Positions 10,560 to 22,504 of a DNA stretch of 64,000 bases are shown piece after piece. The stretch's first letter is position 1, and every line of letters begins with the position of its first letter. The notes below the pieces were generated by a model that ran no database searches, was not told the origin of the DNA, and saw only the letters and a list, made by a program, of their open reading frames with translations. This DNA comes from Blastomyces gilchristii SLH14081. Its lineage: Eukaryota; Ascomycota; Eurotiomycetes; Onygenales; Ajellomycetaceae. The stretch spans positions 73,799 through 137,798 of the forward strand of contig NW_003101635.1 of NCBI RefSeq assembly GCF_000003855.2. Reading direction: 5' to 3'. The position numbers and the translations under genes are program-made.

Positions 10560-11800
10560 TTATAAGATGTGAATTATTTATTAAGGTGTATAAGACTCAT
10601 CTCTCTGATTCTTTCAATGTGTATATTCTCAGAGAATGTGATTTAAGTATTCTATAGAGCTCAAATCATCTAGATTGAAACTTCTCAACACTCTCATTAT
10701 GTATAAGAACTTATATTCTCATCTTGAGACTTGATTTCTTAACTAGTGAGTCTCATATTCTTTTTGATTGAATTGCTTAGTTCAGGAGTAACTGATTAGC
10801 TTTTACACATGCATGGCTGATCTCTTTCAATCTTGATTTCATGTTCATAACTACTGTATTCATAACCACTGTTACTGTTGTATCTACAACTGCTGTTCTC
10901 TCTCTCATCTTTTTCAAAGCATTCTTCAGAATGCATGAATGCAATTCATACAATAGATAAAATAATAAATACTTAAAGACTGCACGTTTCTGAATTCATG
11001 TGATTAATAGTGTCTGTTTAAGATATTCATTTCATAGTCTTGTAGACTTACTCACTAGATATTTCATCAGCATGTTGCTCAAGATTTCATTCAAGTGTTT
11101 CATCTTTTCATTTGTCCGCGGGTGATATGACATTATTCAATGATATCTTATCTGTAACTGACTTATAAAATGCCTTATCACTTCTTCTACAAGATTCACA
11201 TCATTATCAGTTAGAATCTTACATAGCATTTCATAGTTAATATAGATCTCATTATATAGAAACTTTATCAGCATCTTCTCTATCATCTCTGAAACTGCTT
11301 TTACAACTAATGAGTCAGTTGTATAGTCAATAGCAGTAATTATTCAACAATTTTCATTTGATATTCACAGCAGTATGTCTATGAGGTTCATCTCTTATTA
11401 TTTAAATAATTGTATCATACTTCTCATCTGATGTTATACTTTCTCACATTCTAATCCTTTCTTAGATTCTTTCACAATCTGATAATTCAGATACTTATGA
11501 GTATATATCTGAATGTCCTCAGTCATACTTGATCAGTATACTCTTGATTTAAGTATACTCATGAGTTCAGAGCTTTCTAAGTGATTGAATTCCTTATACA
11601 TGTAAGTTATCAAGTTATGTCTAAATAAATATTCTAGATAGAGAGCTTTTATATATTCTAGATTATAGTAAAGTATAACATTATTTTTCAATTTTCTCAG
11701 CTTAAAGTTCAGAAGCATCTCTTCTACTACTTTTATAAGATACTTATCATTCAATATCTTATCATTCTTCAAATGAGAGAGCATTGTATTCACTCATTCT
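10560..11800 (-). pseudogene. Element D' integrase remnant
   Basis: 11793-11533 corresponds to the zinc-binding N-terminal part (the segment ending with a conserved Met-x-Lys-Glu-Phe block), followed downward by the DDE core (about 11400-10950) and a GPY/F-type module at about 10710-10570, recognisable in D as a decayed GPYKILKSHPLGTY-like motif. It would insert the cDNA. The frame has many stop codons. Confidence 0.75.
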
Positions 11801-11899
11801 GATTTCTTACATCTTCTCAGTATATTTAATGTAAACTTTTCTTATATCTGATTCACAGAACTCTTACTTATAAAATTGAGTCTGTGACTGATTGCATTA

Positions 11900-13400
11900 G
11901 ATATCACAGTGTTTAATTTCTTTCAGTATTTAATATAAAGATTATATGCTTGAAACTCTGAGATTTAATATACTAAGTATTTGAAGAGTTTCATTATTAA
12001 TTATAGATAGACAAGACTTTTATGATCTGTGATCACTGTTATTATATATCTGTTATTAATATATCTATTTTATGATATCACTACATGCTTGATTGCTAGC
12101 AATTTCTTTTCATACACTGAGTAATTGAGTTCAGTGTCTGATAGTTTTCTATTATTATATATCACTGAGTGCAGCTTGTTGTTCTTACTCATCTGTAGAA
12201 GAGTGTCTCTGATAGCTCATTCAGATATATCTATCTTGATATAGAAAGATTTATCACAATCTGATTGAATAAGTACTGAGAATGTTATTATATGTTTTCT
12301 CAGTGTAAGAAAGACCTCTTCATACACAGTATTTGAGATAATTAAATAAAGCTTCTTCTTCCACAGATTGATATTCATTTCTCTTAAGAGATCTAAGAGT
12401 GATGCAGCTATTCATACAAAATTCTTAATGAATATGTGATAATATGAGATAAACTCAAGAAACTGTTGTATATAATATATGTTTCTTCATCACAGTCAAT
12501 TCACTATAACATTTAATTTCTTCAGAATGAAGTGTATACAGTCATTACTCATCACATATTCTACAGACTTCAACTCTTCTATTCTAAACACACACTTTAT
12601 TAATTTGATATAGAGCTTATACTCTGTCAGAGTTATAAGCACTTTATTAAGATACTTTATATATTTATTGTATAAGTTTGAGAAGACTAGAATATCATTC
12701 AGATATATAAGATATGAGATTTCATTTAATTTATAAAGAATTGTATTCATCATTATTTAAAAGATGACAGGCACATTTATCAAACTGAATAGTATTATCA
12801 GAAATTTGAACTTCTTTTATTATATATTAAACACAGTTCACAGTACTGACAGTTTATCTATACAGATCTGTCAGTATTCTGAGAGATGATTACTCTTTAA
12901 TAAATATCAGACATTATCAACTGTATCTAACTGTTATTAAATCTATTATAATGAGTATTCATTCTTGATCATGAGCTTGTTAAATGCTTGATAATTAATA
13001 CACATTCATTACTTCTCATTCATCTTTTTCATCAATAGAACTGAGAAGTCTCACACACTTTATGAGAGTTATATAAGACTATGTTCTAGAAGGTTCATGA
13101 TCTGATACTTCTGTTCTTCAAGATACATTTGCAATAGAGAATACATACTCTGATTAACTGATTTCACATTCTCTGTGTCAATCTCATATATAAATCCTTG
13201 TTTCAGCAGCAATTCTGGTGAAAGATATATTTAAAAGATCTTTTTATTCTTCTTCAGAAGTTTCTTCATATGCTTGTTCTCTTATATATTCTTTATCTTG
13301 ATTTCCTTCACTTTCAGATTCTGTATAACATACAGAATGCTTTTAAATGAGATCTTGTGAATTATTCTCTTTACTTATTAACGTATAAGCAGATTTAACT
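11900..13400 (-). pseudogene. Element D' reverse transcriptase/RNase H remnant
   Basis: The catalytic box at 12705-12694 reads YLND followed by ILVFS, the gypsy YLDDILVFS motif with the first Asp changed to Asn. The open stretch 12753-12496 covers the palm and thumb strands. Lower coordinates (12450-11900) hold the RNase H part, less clearly readable. Loss of the catalytic Asp and the stops make it inactive. Confidence 0.82.
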
Positions 13401-13419
13401 CTTCTATATCAGAGATATG

Positions 13420-13843
13420 AAATGTTCTTCTTATATCAGTTGATAGAATTGTATAGACTGTTTTCTTTCTATCAGTTAACTATATATAATACATACATTA
13501 TTGAATCTGCAGATTAAACCTTTGAAATTAATTAAGTTTGAGAATAAGATTGTATTTCACATTCTACAGTTCTCACACTCAAATATAGCATGATCATTTT
13601 TCAAAGTATAAGAGAACTCTTACTCTTATAGATAACATTAGATATTAATTATCAGATAATGTTATATATTGAGAATTATTCACTTAATGAATCTCTTTCA
13701 GTCTTTGAATTATATAATTATTAATATATTGTGTAGAAGCTTCTGTATTTACTAACACTTTTATAATCATCTCTTAATTCTTACTCATGTGATCTCTATA
13801 CATTAATATTTCAGGTCTCAAGATATTGAGATAAGTGTTCACT
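13420..13843 (-). pseudogene. Element D' protease remnant
   Basis: At 13755-13732 the minus strand reads LVNTEAS, a retropepsin LVDTGAS active site with Asp to Asn and Gly to Glu, both G-to-A changes. The same two replacements are seen in D at 49706-49683. The upstream part is cut at 13843 by B1. Confidence 0.75.
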
Positions 13844-14101
13844 TGTAAGAATAAGTGCTTGCAGGCAATTATTCAGGTGTTTGCAGCTTGATGTGATATG
13901 TACTGTTAACTACTAGAAGTATTTACAATAGAAAGATAAAATATAGAGATCAAATGTATAATAGTATTCAAGCTGAGTTATGAATAGTATTCATAAACTC
14001 CAGTCTATATAGTTGTGTGTAGTCAAGAGCTGCTAACTCTATTAATTATGTAAGAGATAGAAATAGAGATAAAGAATCTGTGAGAAGTGAGATTTCTTAC
14101 A
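13844..14101 (-). repeat. B1 3' LTR
   Basis: 258 bp, same length as its partner and both B2 LTRs. The adjacent internal sequence on the element strand is a purine-rich tract (GAGAGGAAAG-like), expected for plus-strand DNA priming. Confidence 0.9.
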
Positions 14102-14929
14102 TATTCTTTCCTCTCTAAGACTTTATCTATGAAGTCTTTCACTGAGTGACTTCATAGAATCAGCTCAGCACTGCAGTGATACTCACTAAAAACTCTTCAC
14201 ATCTATAAAAAATCTCAGTGAGGAAAAATCCCTTATTACTATAAAAAGAAAAGAGTCTATTACTTAGTTTGTTATTTCATGAGATTCTTTATAATCTACA
14301 GAATCTTCTCTGACTATTACATAGATTCATCTCACATCTTTCATACAGAAGAGTTCTGATTGACTCTCAATCATTTTTATAAGATTCTTATGTGATTATT
14401 ATACAGATTCATCTTACAGATGAATCACTCTCTGTGAGATTATTCTCATCAAAGAGAAGTATTTGTGAGTTGATCTTTCACTCATTCTCATGAATCATTG
14501 TTCTTTGACACTGTAGAATTATGAGGAATTTTTCATTCTTTCACTAACTCTGTAGAATTATAGAATCAAGATATTCACAGTCTGTAATCACTCTTTGTAG
14601 TCATATAGAAAGATTCAGGCCTGTAATTCACAATCACTCTTTATTTACTAGAGTGATCTGACTGTTCTGTGAGATCACTCATAGTGTAAGTAAATCTCTC
14701 TAGAGTAGTATAAATATCTCAGATCTGTCTGTGAAACTTCATCTTCTTTTTTCTTTTTCTATAACAGCTCTTATTCTCATAAACTATGAGTATTCTTATT
14801 TATTCACAAAGTGTTTTCACTCAGATAATAGAGAGAGAGTGTTTCTAACAATGTCTGCATATTAATTCAAGAACTTCTCAAGAATAAAATTTTTTTTAAT
14901 TTCAATATCTTTATAAACAATGTCTGGCT

Positions 14930-15720
14930 GCTGCTGAGCTTCTTGTGAGCATTCTTACAACTTCACTGATCACATTTTATCAGCTGATGAAGCAGGAGTG
15001 TCATTACTCATGATAGCATCTTCATTCTTCTCAGTTCTGTTATCACACCTGATCTTCAGGTCAGTGATCAATCTCATGCCTCTTTCAGATCAGTTTCTGA
15101 CTTCACGCAGTGCAGTCTCATTCTTTACTGTAAGTCTCTCTGCAAGTAATTCCTTGCAGACTCTAGTTAATAGTTTCTGTGACGCTCTCAGTGTTGTCAG
15201 TGTCTTATGTGATCTCACAGGTCTATAATCATCCTCTCTCTGCTCATACAATCTCTGATCAGGCATATGTAAATATGTCTAGGTTCTCTATCAATAGTTC
15301 TCACACTGCAGCACATTTCTGCAATCTCATTGTCAATGAGAGATAAGTTCTCAGGTATCTGCAAAATTCAGGTAATTAAGACAATATGAATATCATGAAT
15401 TCATAACAGAAGTTGATCTGAATAGATAAGCTCTCTCTTCACATCTCAATTGTTTCTGAGCTGAATACTTCAGCATAACTGAGAAAGTGAACACAGCTTT
15501 GTAAGAAATATCTGATCACACATGCAGACAGTCAGTTCTCAAGACTCTACTGTAACTATGCATATTCTGATATTCAGCTTCTCTGAAGTCTGTGCATTTC
15601 TAGCAGTCTTCACATCAAACATAACAATTGTCTGTATTACAGATATAATACTCTCTGCTTCTTTGAAGAGAGAAATTGATAGTTATGAGAAGATTGAATA
15701 TCACAGATATTAAGAATGTA
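14930..15720 (-). pseudogene. B1 extra 3' ORF, basic coiled-coil-like
   Basis: Between chromodomain and 3' LTR, on the pol strand, 15228-14998 reads an Arg/Lys/Leu-rich segment: a TLTTLRAS-like helix, then LLTRVCKELLAERLTVK, then an acidic tail ending in SSADK. B2 keeps the same frame at 53886-53590 with most charged and Leu positions conserved, open over 98 codons. It resembles an amphipathic or coiled-coil helix. The family is not recognised; standard chromoviruses lack such an ORF. Confidence 0.5.
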
Positions 15721-15949
15721 AGTGTGAATTTTCTTTATTTTTTCTTTATTAATCTTTAAATTATATTCACAGTCCTGTTTCTGTTTTCTTATTTTTTTTT
15801 TTGTTAACTTTAATAAGAATATGATTTCTTCTTCTCTTTATATATACTACAGACTGTTCATCTCAGTAGAAACTCATTATCTTATAGACTAGAATTCACA
15901 AATAACAGTGTTAATATCTTTATTATAATCAGATTCTTAGTGAAGACTG

Positions 15950-17420
15950 TACTATTCTGACTTATCAGAATTTACAGTATAGAAGTCATGTCTCAGCTTC
16001 TGCAGATATTCTATCTGCTCAGATAATTCTTAAGTGAACTTATTCATCTTATCAGAATACTCTTATCACTGAATCTTGAATCAGAGCTCATAATCTCACT
16101 TCTCTGAGTTAATAATCTCTTTAATCTGATATTCTCTTTCACTCTCTAATACTTTATAAATAGAGTGATGAGTCACAGAGTTCTCTTCTGAGAATTTCTT
16201 ATATTTATAGAGTAAAGAGATATAAAAAATATTATATATCTATAACTCAGATAACAGTTTCAATCTGTAGAACTATAAGCTAACTTTCTTCATAATCTTA
16301 TAAGACTCTATTTATAAGATATTTAGCTTCTTACTAAATCTCTGCATGATAATATTTTCTAGACTTAGTCAGACTCTATCATCTTTCTTAAAACTCTTTA
16401 TAATATACTTGAAGTCATAGTATCTCTTCTGATACTCTTAGATCTTTCTCAAGAGTTCACAGACTTTCTTCTGAATCTCCTGAATTCTCTCAGCTTATTA
16501 ACAGATATTATCACACTCTATAGTGTACTCTCACAGGTTCATTAAGATTATTCATGAATGAGTCTCAGTGAGCATCTCAAAGAGGGTTTTATCTGTGCTG
16601 ACATACTTTGAGTTATTGTATATGAACTTCATAAGTAATAATCAGTGCACTCAGTCATTCTGATTATAATTGATTAAGCACTGCAGATACTGTTTCAATA
16701 TACTTATCAGATATTCTATCTGATTATCTGTCTGTTGATGAAAAGTCATACTTAGATCTTATACAATCTTCAGTATAATTATCAGATCAGATCAGAACTT
16801 CTCTATAAAGATTAATTCTCTGTCTGAGATAATATTCACAGATAACTCATATAATCAGATCACATCATGAATAAAGATATGAGTCAAATTCTTTGACTTC
16901 AAGTTCTTACAGATGAGTATAAAGTGTGTTATCTTAATAAAGCAATTCACTATCATCAGCATACTGTCAAAGCAGGTATCATATATATTCTTACTTTCAG
17001 AGAGATTCACAAGAACATTCATTTCTAACTGTTCTTAAAATTCTCACAGAATGAGTAGAGAAGTAAGTTCTTTATATAATCTGAACTGTACTATCTGTGA
17101 ATTCTGATAAATAGTACAAGAATTCACTATCTTTTTTACAAGTTCTTGCATCTTCAGTCAGAAGTATTTTCTTATAAGTAACTCATGAGTTCTAGTATCT
17201 GTAAAATAACTCACTAGAGAAGAGTCATAATATCTTTTAATAAGTTCTATATATAGAAACTTATTCATAGATATATAAATTCAGCTCTCTCTTTATAAGA
17301 GATTATTTAAGTCTCTTCAATTCTTTATTTCTGCAGAGTTAATCTCTGCTATAAGCAGTTTCTGAATATACTGAGTATATTCATTCTTCAATTGCAGTTC
17401 AGACAATCTGAATAGAAGAT
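15950..17420 (-). pseudogene. B1 integrase with chromodomain, remnant
   Basis: Homologous throughout to 54590-56050 of B2, where the core motifs are clearer. A chromodomain-like C-terminus lies at about 16150-15960: an EYQIKEII start, then a segment matching the aromatic W-x-x-Y and FTWE parts of chromodomains once Trp is restored at TGA/TAA. Chromodomains of this class target integration to heterochromatin. It is non-functional because of stops. Confidence 0.78.
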
Positions 17421-17639
17421 CTTATAAAGACTTATACTCTGTTTTCTCTTATATCAGATCTTCTACAGCACTTCTCAAAGCTCATAAACTCTTCAGATTA
17501 TAGATACTCTCTTCAAGAATTCTCACAGAGATTCTCAGAGTGTTGACTCTCAGTGTTATAGAGAGTAGTTGTACAGACTTCTCTTCTCTCTCTTTCATCT
17601 TCTCTTATAAGAGATTAAGAGACTCTTTAGTTAATCTCT

Positions 17640-19130
17640 TTATAACACTCAGTTTAAGTATTCTGTGAAGCTTTTCTATCTTCTCTAGTCTCTCTGTATC
17701 TGTCATTCTGATCTTCTTAACATAGTCTGATCTGTGAGAGAGTTCATTCACTGAGTTCTTAGTTCTCTTGATATATTCTATCTTGAATCAGAACTCACTC
17801 AGTCTCTGAGTTCAGTGAATCTGCTGCTGTAAGAGTTTCTTAATTGAAGTAAACTGTTATAAGCTGTTATAATCAGTTCTAACAGTAATCACTGTTATAA
17901 GACTCTTAAAGTAGTGATATCAGTGATGAAAGAATTTCACTATTATAAGAAACTTCTAATCATGAATGTTATAGTTAATCTCTATAAATAACATCTTTTA
18001 TGAGAAAAAGATCACTGAAATTCAGTTCTCATTTAACTGTAGTTGCAAGACTATTTCTGAAATCATAAAGAAGAAGACATCTGTCTTCAATCTAATTAAA
18101 AGTAAGAGATCAAAGTGAAATAATATCACTGTATTTATAAATATCTATTTTATGCTTATAAAGATCTTATAAGCTTCTAAAGTAAGAAAGTTCTTACAGC
18201 TCTCTCTTCTCAATAATCTTTTCATTCTCTATTCACAGAATGACTTCTTCTTATTTTCATTCTTCAGTATGTCTGTAAGAGCTAAGAAGATTCTTACAAA
18301 TGCAAAGATAAATCATCTATAGAAATTCACAAAGCTCAGAAAGATCTGAATCTTATAAATACTAGTTAACTCTGATCATGATAGAATAGTCTTAGTTTAT
18401 AAAGATTTCATCTGAATATCATCTGCAGTGATTATATATTCTAGAAAATTAATTTAACAGACACTGAAGTTGCACTTTATAAGCTTAATATACAGTTCTG
18501 TCTCATCTAAGACCTTTAACACACTTTACACATGCTCAGTGTGTTCTTTCTTCTTCACAGAGTACATTATCACATCATTCAGATATATTATCATGAAGAC
18601 ATTCAGATATGTGTAAAGTGTTTTATTAATGAGAGACTGAAATATCATAGAAATATTAGTCAGATTAAAAGACATTACTAGATATTTAAATAATCTCAGT
18701 GCAGTTCTAAAGACAGTCTTTCATTCATTCTCAGACTGTATTCACAGCTGTGTATATACATTGATTACATTTAGTTGTGTGAATATGACAGCTTCTGTAA
18801 GACAGTTGATCACATTCTCAATCAGAGATAGAGAATAGTAACTCTTTATTATCTTGAAGTTCAGATCACAGTAGTTTACACACAATCTGAGATCTTTATT
18901 CTTCTTCTTTATAAATATTACAGAGACTTCTGTGAAGATCTGTGAAGATCAGATAAAGTTATTCTTCAGATTCTTCTTTATATAGGTCTGTAAGACCTCT
19001 ATCTTATAATGAAAGAGCTTATAGATTGATTTTCAGATGAGTTTCTACTCTTCTATTAAATCTATTATCAGATTCTTCTTATAGTGAGAAGAAAGCTCAG
19101 CTGTCTTTACTGAGCTGAATATCTCTGTGA
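17640..19130 (-). pseudogene. B1 reverse transcriptase/RNase H remnant
   Basis: The catalytic box at 18585-18574 reads YLND then VMMYS, from YLDDV[MV]VYS. Upstream (about 18990-18800) matches the B2 block containing FVKKK and the RLYVDYCNLN motif (family RLCVDYRxLN). RNase H follows at about 18100-17640. Confidence 0.82.
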
Positions 19131-19139
19131 GATCTTGAT

Positions 19140-21355
19140 ATTTCTCTGATATCTGAAGCTCAGTTTTCATGACTGTGAAGTTCTCAGATATTTATAAAGT
19201 TATTATATAGATGAGCTTGTCTTCTCTAATTAACTCTATAACATTAACTAATTCTATCTCTATAAGTAAGTCTGTCAATACTGATTGAAAGTATAAACCT
19301 GACTCACAGACAGCTATGTGCAGATTGTATCTTTAAAGTTATACAAGTTTCAAGTACATGTTATCTGTGATATCTATGATAATCACAGTTTCTGTAAATC
19401 TTCTTCAGATTCTGAAGAGATCTTGCAATTCAAAGATGATTCTCACAAGTCTCTCAGTTCTCAGATCTGAGTTCTTATACCCTGTTTATTATAAGAGTAG
19501 ATTCTCAGTTTTCATCATTCAGCTCATTTACTTTATGAGCTTTAGAGACACTACAGTGACCTAGAATTCTGAGTTTATTAATACTTTTCATACTTACAGA
19601 GCAGCAGTACTACAGCATGATCTCTTCTTATAAGTAAGTATTTTCATTAAGAGAGCAACAGATTCAGGTATCAGCTTTAAGACTCTTAAGAAGACTGTTA
19701 CTGACTCTGTTCATAACTTCTCAAGTTTCTATTTTAATTTATTTAAACAGTTTATACAGAGATGTTCTGATTTAGAATAGATGAAGCAGAGTCTCTTTTT
19801 CTTTATCTTTCTGTTGTATACTCTGTTTATAAGAGCTTATGAAGCTCTCTCTCTCTGCTCAGCAGTCAGATATAAATCTCTCTATATCTTATCATCTTTC
19901 TCTGACAAATCTGTTCTCTGTTGTTCTGACTCTCATGAGACTGATTAATAATTCACTCTTCACAGGTCTGTGACTCTCACAGTGATTCATAAGCAGTGAA
20001 TAAGAGTTATCAGTTTCTTCAGAGTCAAGAGCTTAGAGTCTTATTTAATAAGCTTGTTCTGCATATCTTTATTCAGTCTCTTTATAAATATCATCATTCA
20101 GGTCTTGTTTCAGAGTCCTGTTTTCACAAATCTTAATTCATATCATACTTTCATGAAGTACTATGAGTAGTCTTTATCAGATTTCTCATCTCTTTTTCTA
20201 ATATTAATAATCACAGCTTAGATATTCTCTGTTCAGCTCACAGAGTTTCTCAACTTATTCTGTAGATAGATCTTAAGAACAGATCAGTGAGATCTCTTAT
20301 AATCATTCTCTAGATAATTTAGCCACTTCTTGACTTCAGTGTAATTAGACTGGCCGCCGGGACCATGAATTTCACATTTGGTCCCATTTGGTCTGGTCCC
20401 ATACATTTCTTGGCGTGAATCCCGCTGGGACTGGCCATCAAAAAAACATGTAAAGTGACTATATATCAGATCTTAAAATGGAACCATGACTTGAAAAAAA
20501 TGAGAAAGTGGTCCCATTTGGTCCCATTTAGTCCCATTCTTGGCATAAAGTTACTATTTTTAGACATTTTAAGGTTTTTTTTAGACTATTTTTAATTTTT
20601 TAAAAAGTAACGCTTTTTGGTAATGCTCAAATGAGATTTAAAGTCATTTAAAGCAATAAAAATAATTTAAATTGAGAAGTGGAAATCATGGTCCCATTTG
20701 GAAAATGTGACAAGAGTAGACAGTAAGTCTCACTGAGACAGTATGAAACTACTATCTAATGTTAAAACCGTGTAATGGGATCAGTCGAATTGGTAATGAG
20801 ACTATCAAAAAATCTGGTCCTGGTCGCAGACACGGTCACACGGTCAGTCTAAGTGTAATAGAGATCTGTTATTATATAAATAACAGCTTCTTCATCTTTC
20901 ATGTCACACAGTCAGACTTGTGAGTCAATTTTAAATACAAACTTGTAAAAGCTTTTGTAGATTGTGATTTGATAAGTAATCTTAAGTGATTACAGCTTAA
21001 GAAAGTTTCTTTTCAGTTCATAAGTGTCTCTGAAGATCATGTCTAAAGACTCAGTTTGAGAGTGTTTACAGACAGTAAGCATTTCTTGTAGAAAAATAGC
21101 TTAATCTTATAGAAGATACTCAAGAATGTTCTTCACTGAGATTGATTCATTTATGAGTTCAGAGAGTTTCTCTGTCACAGATACAGAGAATGATATTCTG
21201 TGAGTGATTGATAAGTTCTCTGAGACTTCTTTTATAAGAGTTATTCATAATTCAGATGACTGCTTCTGAGTGTCTGTAGTAGAATTTACAGAGATTGAAG
21301 CATACAAGTTTCTAGTTCTTTCAGTTATAACAGGCAGTTACTGACTGACTGAGCT
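19140..21355 (-). pseudogene. B1 gag remnant with CCHC knuckle, split by MITE
   Basis: A zinc knuckle lies at 19788-19747: spacing C-x2-C-x4-H-x4-C with the second Cys changed to Tyr. Sequence above it up to the 5' LTR is gag, broken by the MITE at 20346-20851 and by stops. I could not place a protease active site with confidence. Confidence 0.68.
20346..20851. mobile_element. hAT-type MITE copy 2 (506 bp), little mutated
   Basis: Ends TAGACTGGCC/GGTCAGTCTA with a perfect 8-bp TSD AGTGTAAT (20338-20345 and 20852-20859). The intact site is visible in B2 near 58950. It keeps many GGTCCC, CCG and GGG stretches that are changed in copy 1, so it is close to the ancestral sequence and young relative to the RIP that hit B1 around it. 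Confidence 0.94.
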
Positions 21356-21360
21356 TGAAA

Positions 21361-21618
21361 TGTAAGAATAAGTGCTCACAGATGATTATTCAGGTGTTTG
21401 CCGCTTGATGTGATATATACTGTTAACTACTAGAAGTATTCACAGTAGAAAGATAAAATGTAGAGATTAAATATATAATTGCATTCAAGCTGAGTTGTGA
21501 ATAGTATTCACAATCTCCAGTCTATATAGTTGTGTGTAGTCAAGGGCTGCTAACTCTATTAATTACATGAGAGATAGAAATGAAGATAAAGAATTCACAA
21601 GAAGCGGGATTTCTTACA
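21361..21618 (-). repeat. B1 5' LTR
   Basis: 258 bp. The internal flank on the element strand begins TTTCAAGCTCAG, the expected place of the primer-binding site; the priming tRNA was not identified. Confidence 0.9.
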
Positions 21619-22106
21619 TTACTTTATTCTTACTTATATCTCAGTCAGAAGTCTGCTTTCTCTTTATATTTACAGAATTCAGCAGATCATCTAACACAGA
21701 TATCTCTTTCACTTTAAAGACTTTTTATAGAATATCAGTAAGTATCTCTGAGCTTACTGATTCTACTAGGTTTTTAACTTTCTTAACTATGCATACTGTG
21801 TGCAATCTTTTATATCATGATTTTAATATTCATAGTTGAAGTAAGCTTAATACTCACAATATCAAGATTTTCACTCAGAGAATCTCTTTTTCAAAGAATT
21901 CAGCACTTTAATAATAACATTCAGATCTAGATTTATTGTATTCAGATATATATAACTTGTATTATAGAAGTCTGATTACTCATTCTTTATTAAAATATAC
22001 TTAATTACAGTATTTTCTGTCACAATTGACTTGCTTATTTCAGTATAATAAAAATGTTATATGCTTCTTTCACTGTATCTGATTATAAGATTAAGCATTT
22101 TCATTC

Positions 22107-22120
22107 TACTCTCAACTCAG
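22107..22120. repeat. SINE target-site duplication, left
   Basis: TACTCTCAACTCAG, repeated exactly at 22491-22504. Confidence 0.93.
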
Positions 22121-22490
22121 GCCCCGGTGGCCGAATGGTTAATGCGGCCACCCGGTAGCGCCTTGGCGTGGGAAACCAAGGCGCGTGAGTTCGAAACCCG
22201 CAGGGGATACATTAAATCCGGAACTCAAGCACTTCAGGTTTCTAATAAATACAGAGGTGTACAAATCGCTTCAATGAATCACTCTATGTTCCTGGGCTGG
22301 GAAGTTATTATCGCATGTATCTAATTGTCACTTCTTTGTATTTTCCTATGTTCTTGTTATCTTGGCGTGGTCTCAACACCTGTATTTCCTCCTGTATAAT
22401 CAACACTTGACCTGTATTTAACATCACGCAAGGACTCATCATAAGCTCCGCTTGCATATGAGTATAATGAAAGAATAATAATAATAATAA
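22121..22490 (+). mobile_element. tRNA-derived SINE, near intact (370 bp)
   Basis: A non-autonomous retroposon bounded by an exact 14-bp TSD. The head (22121-22210) is tRNA-like: an A-box-like TGGCCGAATGG at 22129, a B-box-like GAGTTCGAAACCC at 22187, and between them an 8-bp perfect hairpin (CGCCTTGG/CCAAGGCG) in the position of a class II variable arm, suggesting a tRNA(Ser/Leu)-type ancestor. The body is unrelated to tRNA and the tail is (AAT)n. Such elements are transcribed by RNA polymerase III and copied by a LINE. Its GC content is far above the surroundings and it shows almost none of the transitions seen nearby. A second, reversed copy lies at 52380. Confidence 0.92.
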
Positions 22491-22504
22491 TACTCTCAAC
22501 TCAG
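22491..22504. repeat. SINE target-site duplication, right
   Basis: Exact repeat of 22107-22120, directly after the (AAT)n tail. Confidence 0.93.

Larger units (their letters stand above)
13844..21618 (-). mobile_element. Complete LTR element B1, Ty3/gypsy chromovirus
   Basis: Two 258-bp LTRs (13844-14101 and 21361-21618), both TGTAAG...TTACA, flanked by TCACT (13839-13843) and TTACT (21619-21623), a 5-bp TSD with one C-to-T change. Element D at 49760-49810 shows the uninterrupted site. Reading downward on the minus strand: gag, CCHC knuckle, RT/RNase H, integrase with chromodomain, extra 3' ORF, and a purine tract just before the 3' LTR (about 14102-14120). The 7775-bp length minus the 506-bp MITE and its TSD is close to the 7252 bp of B2. 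It is heavily mutated. Confidence 0.93.

Noticed and set aside
22061..22324. 87-codon ORF over the SINE
   Set aside because: It reads through the tRNA-like head and body of a SINE; no protein is expected.
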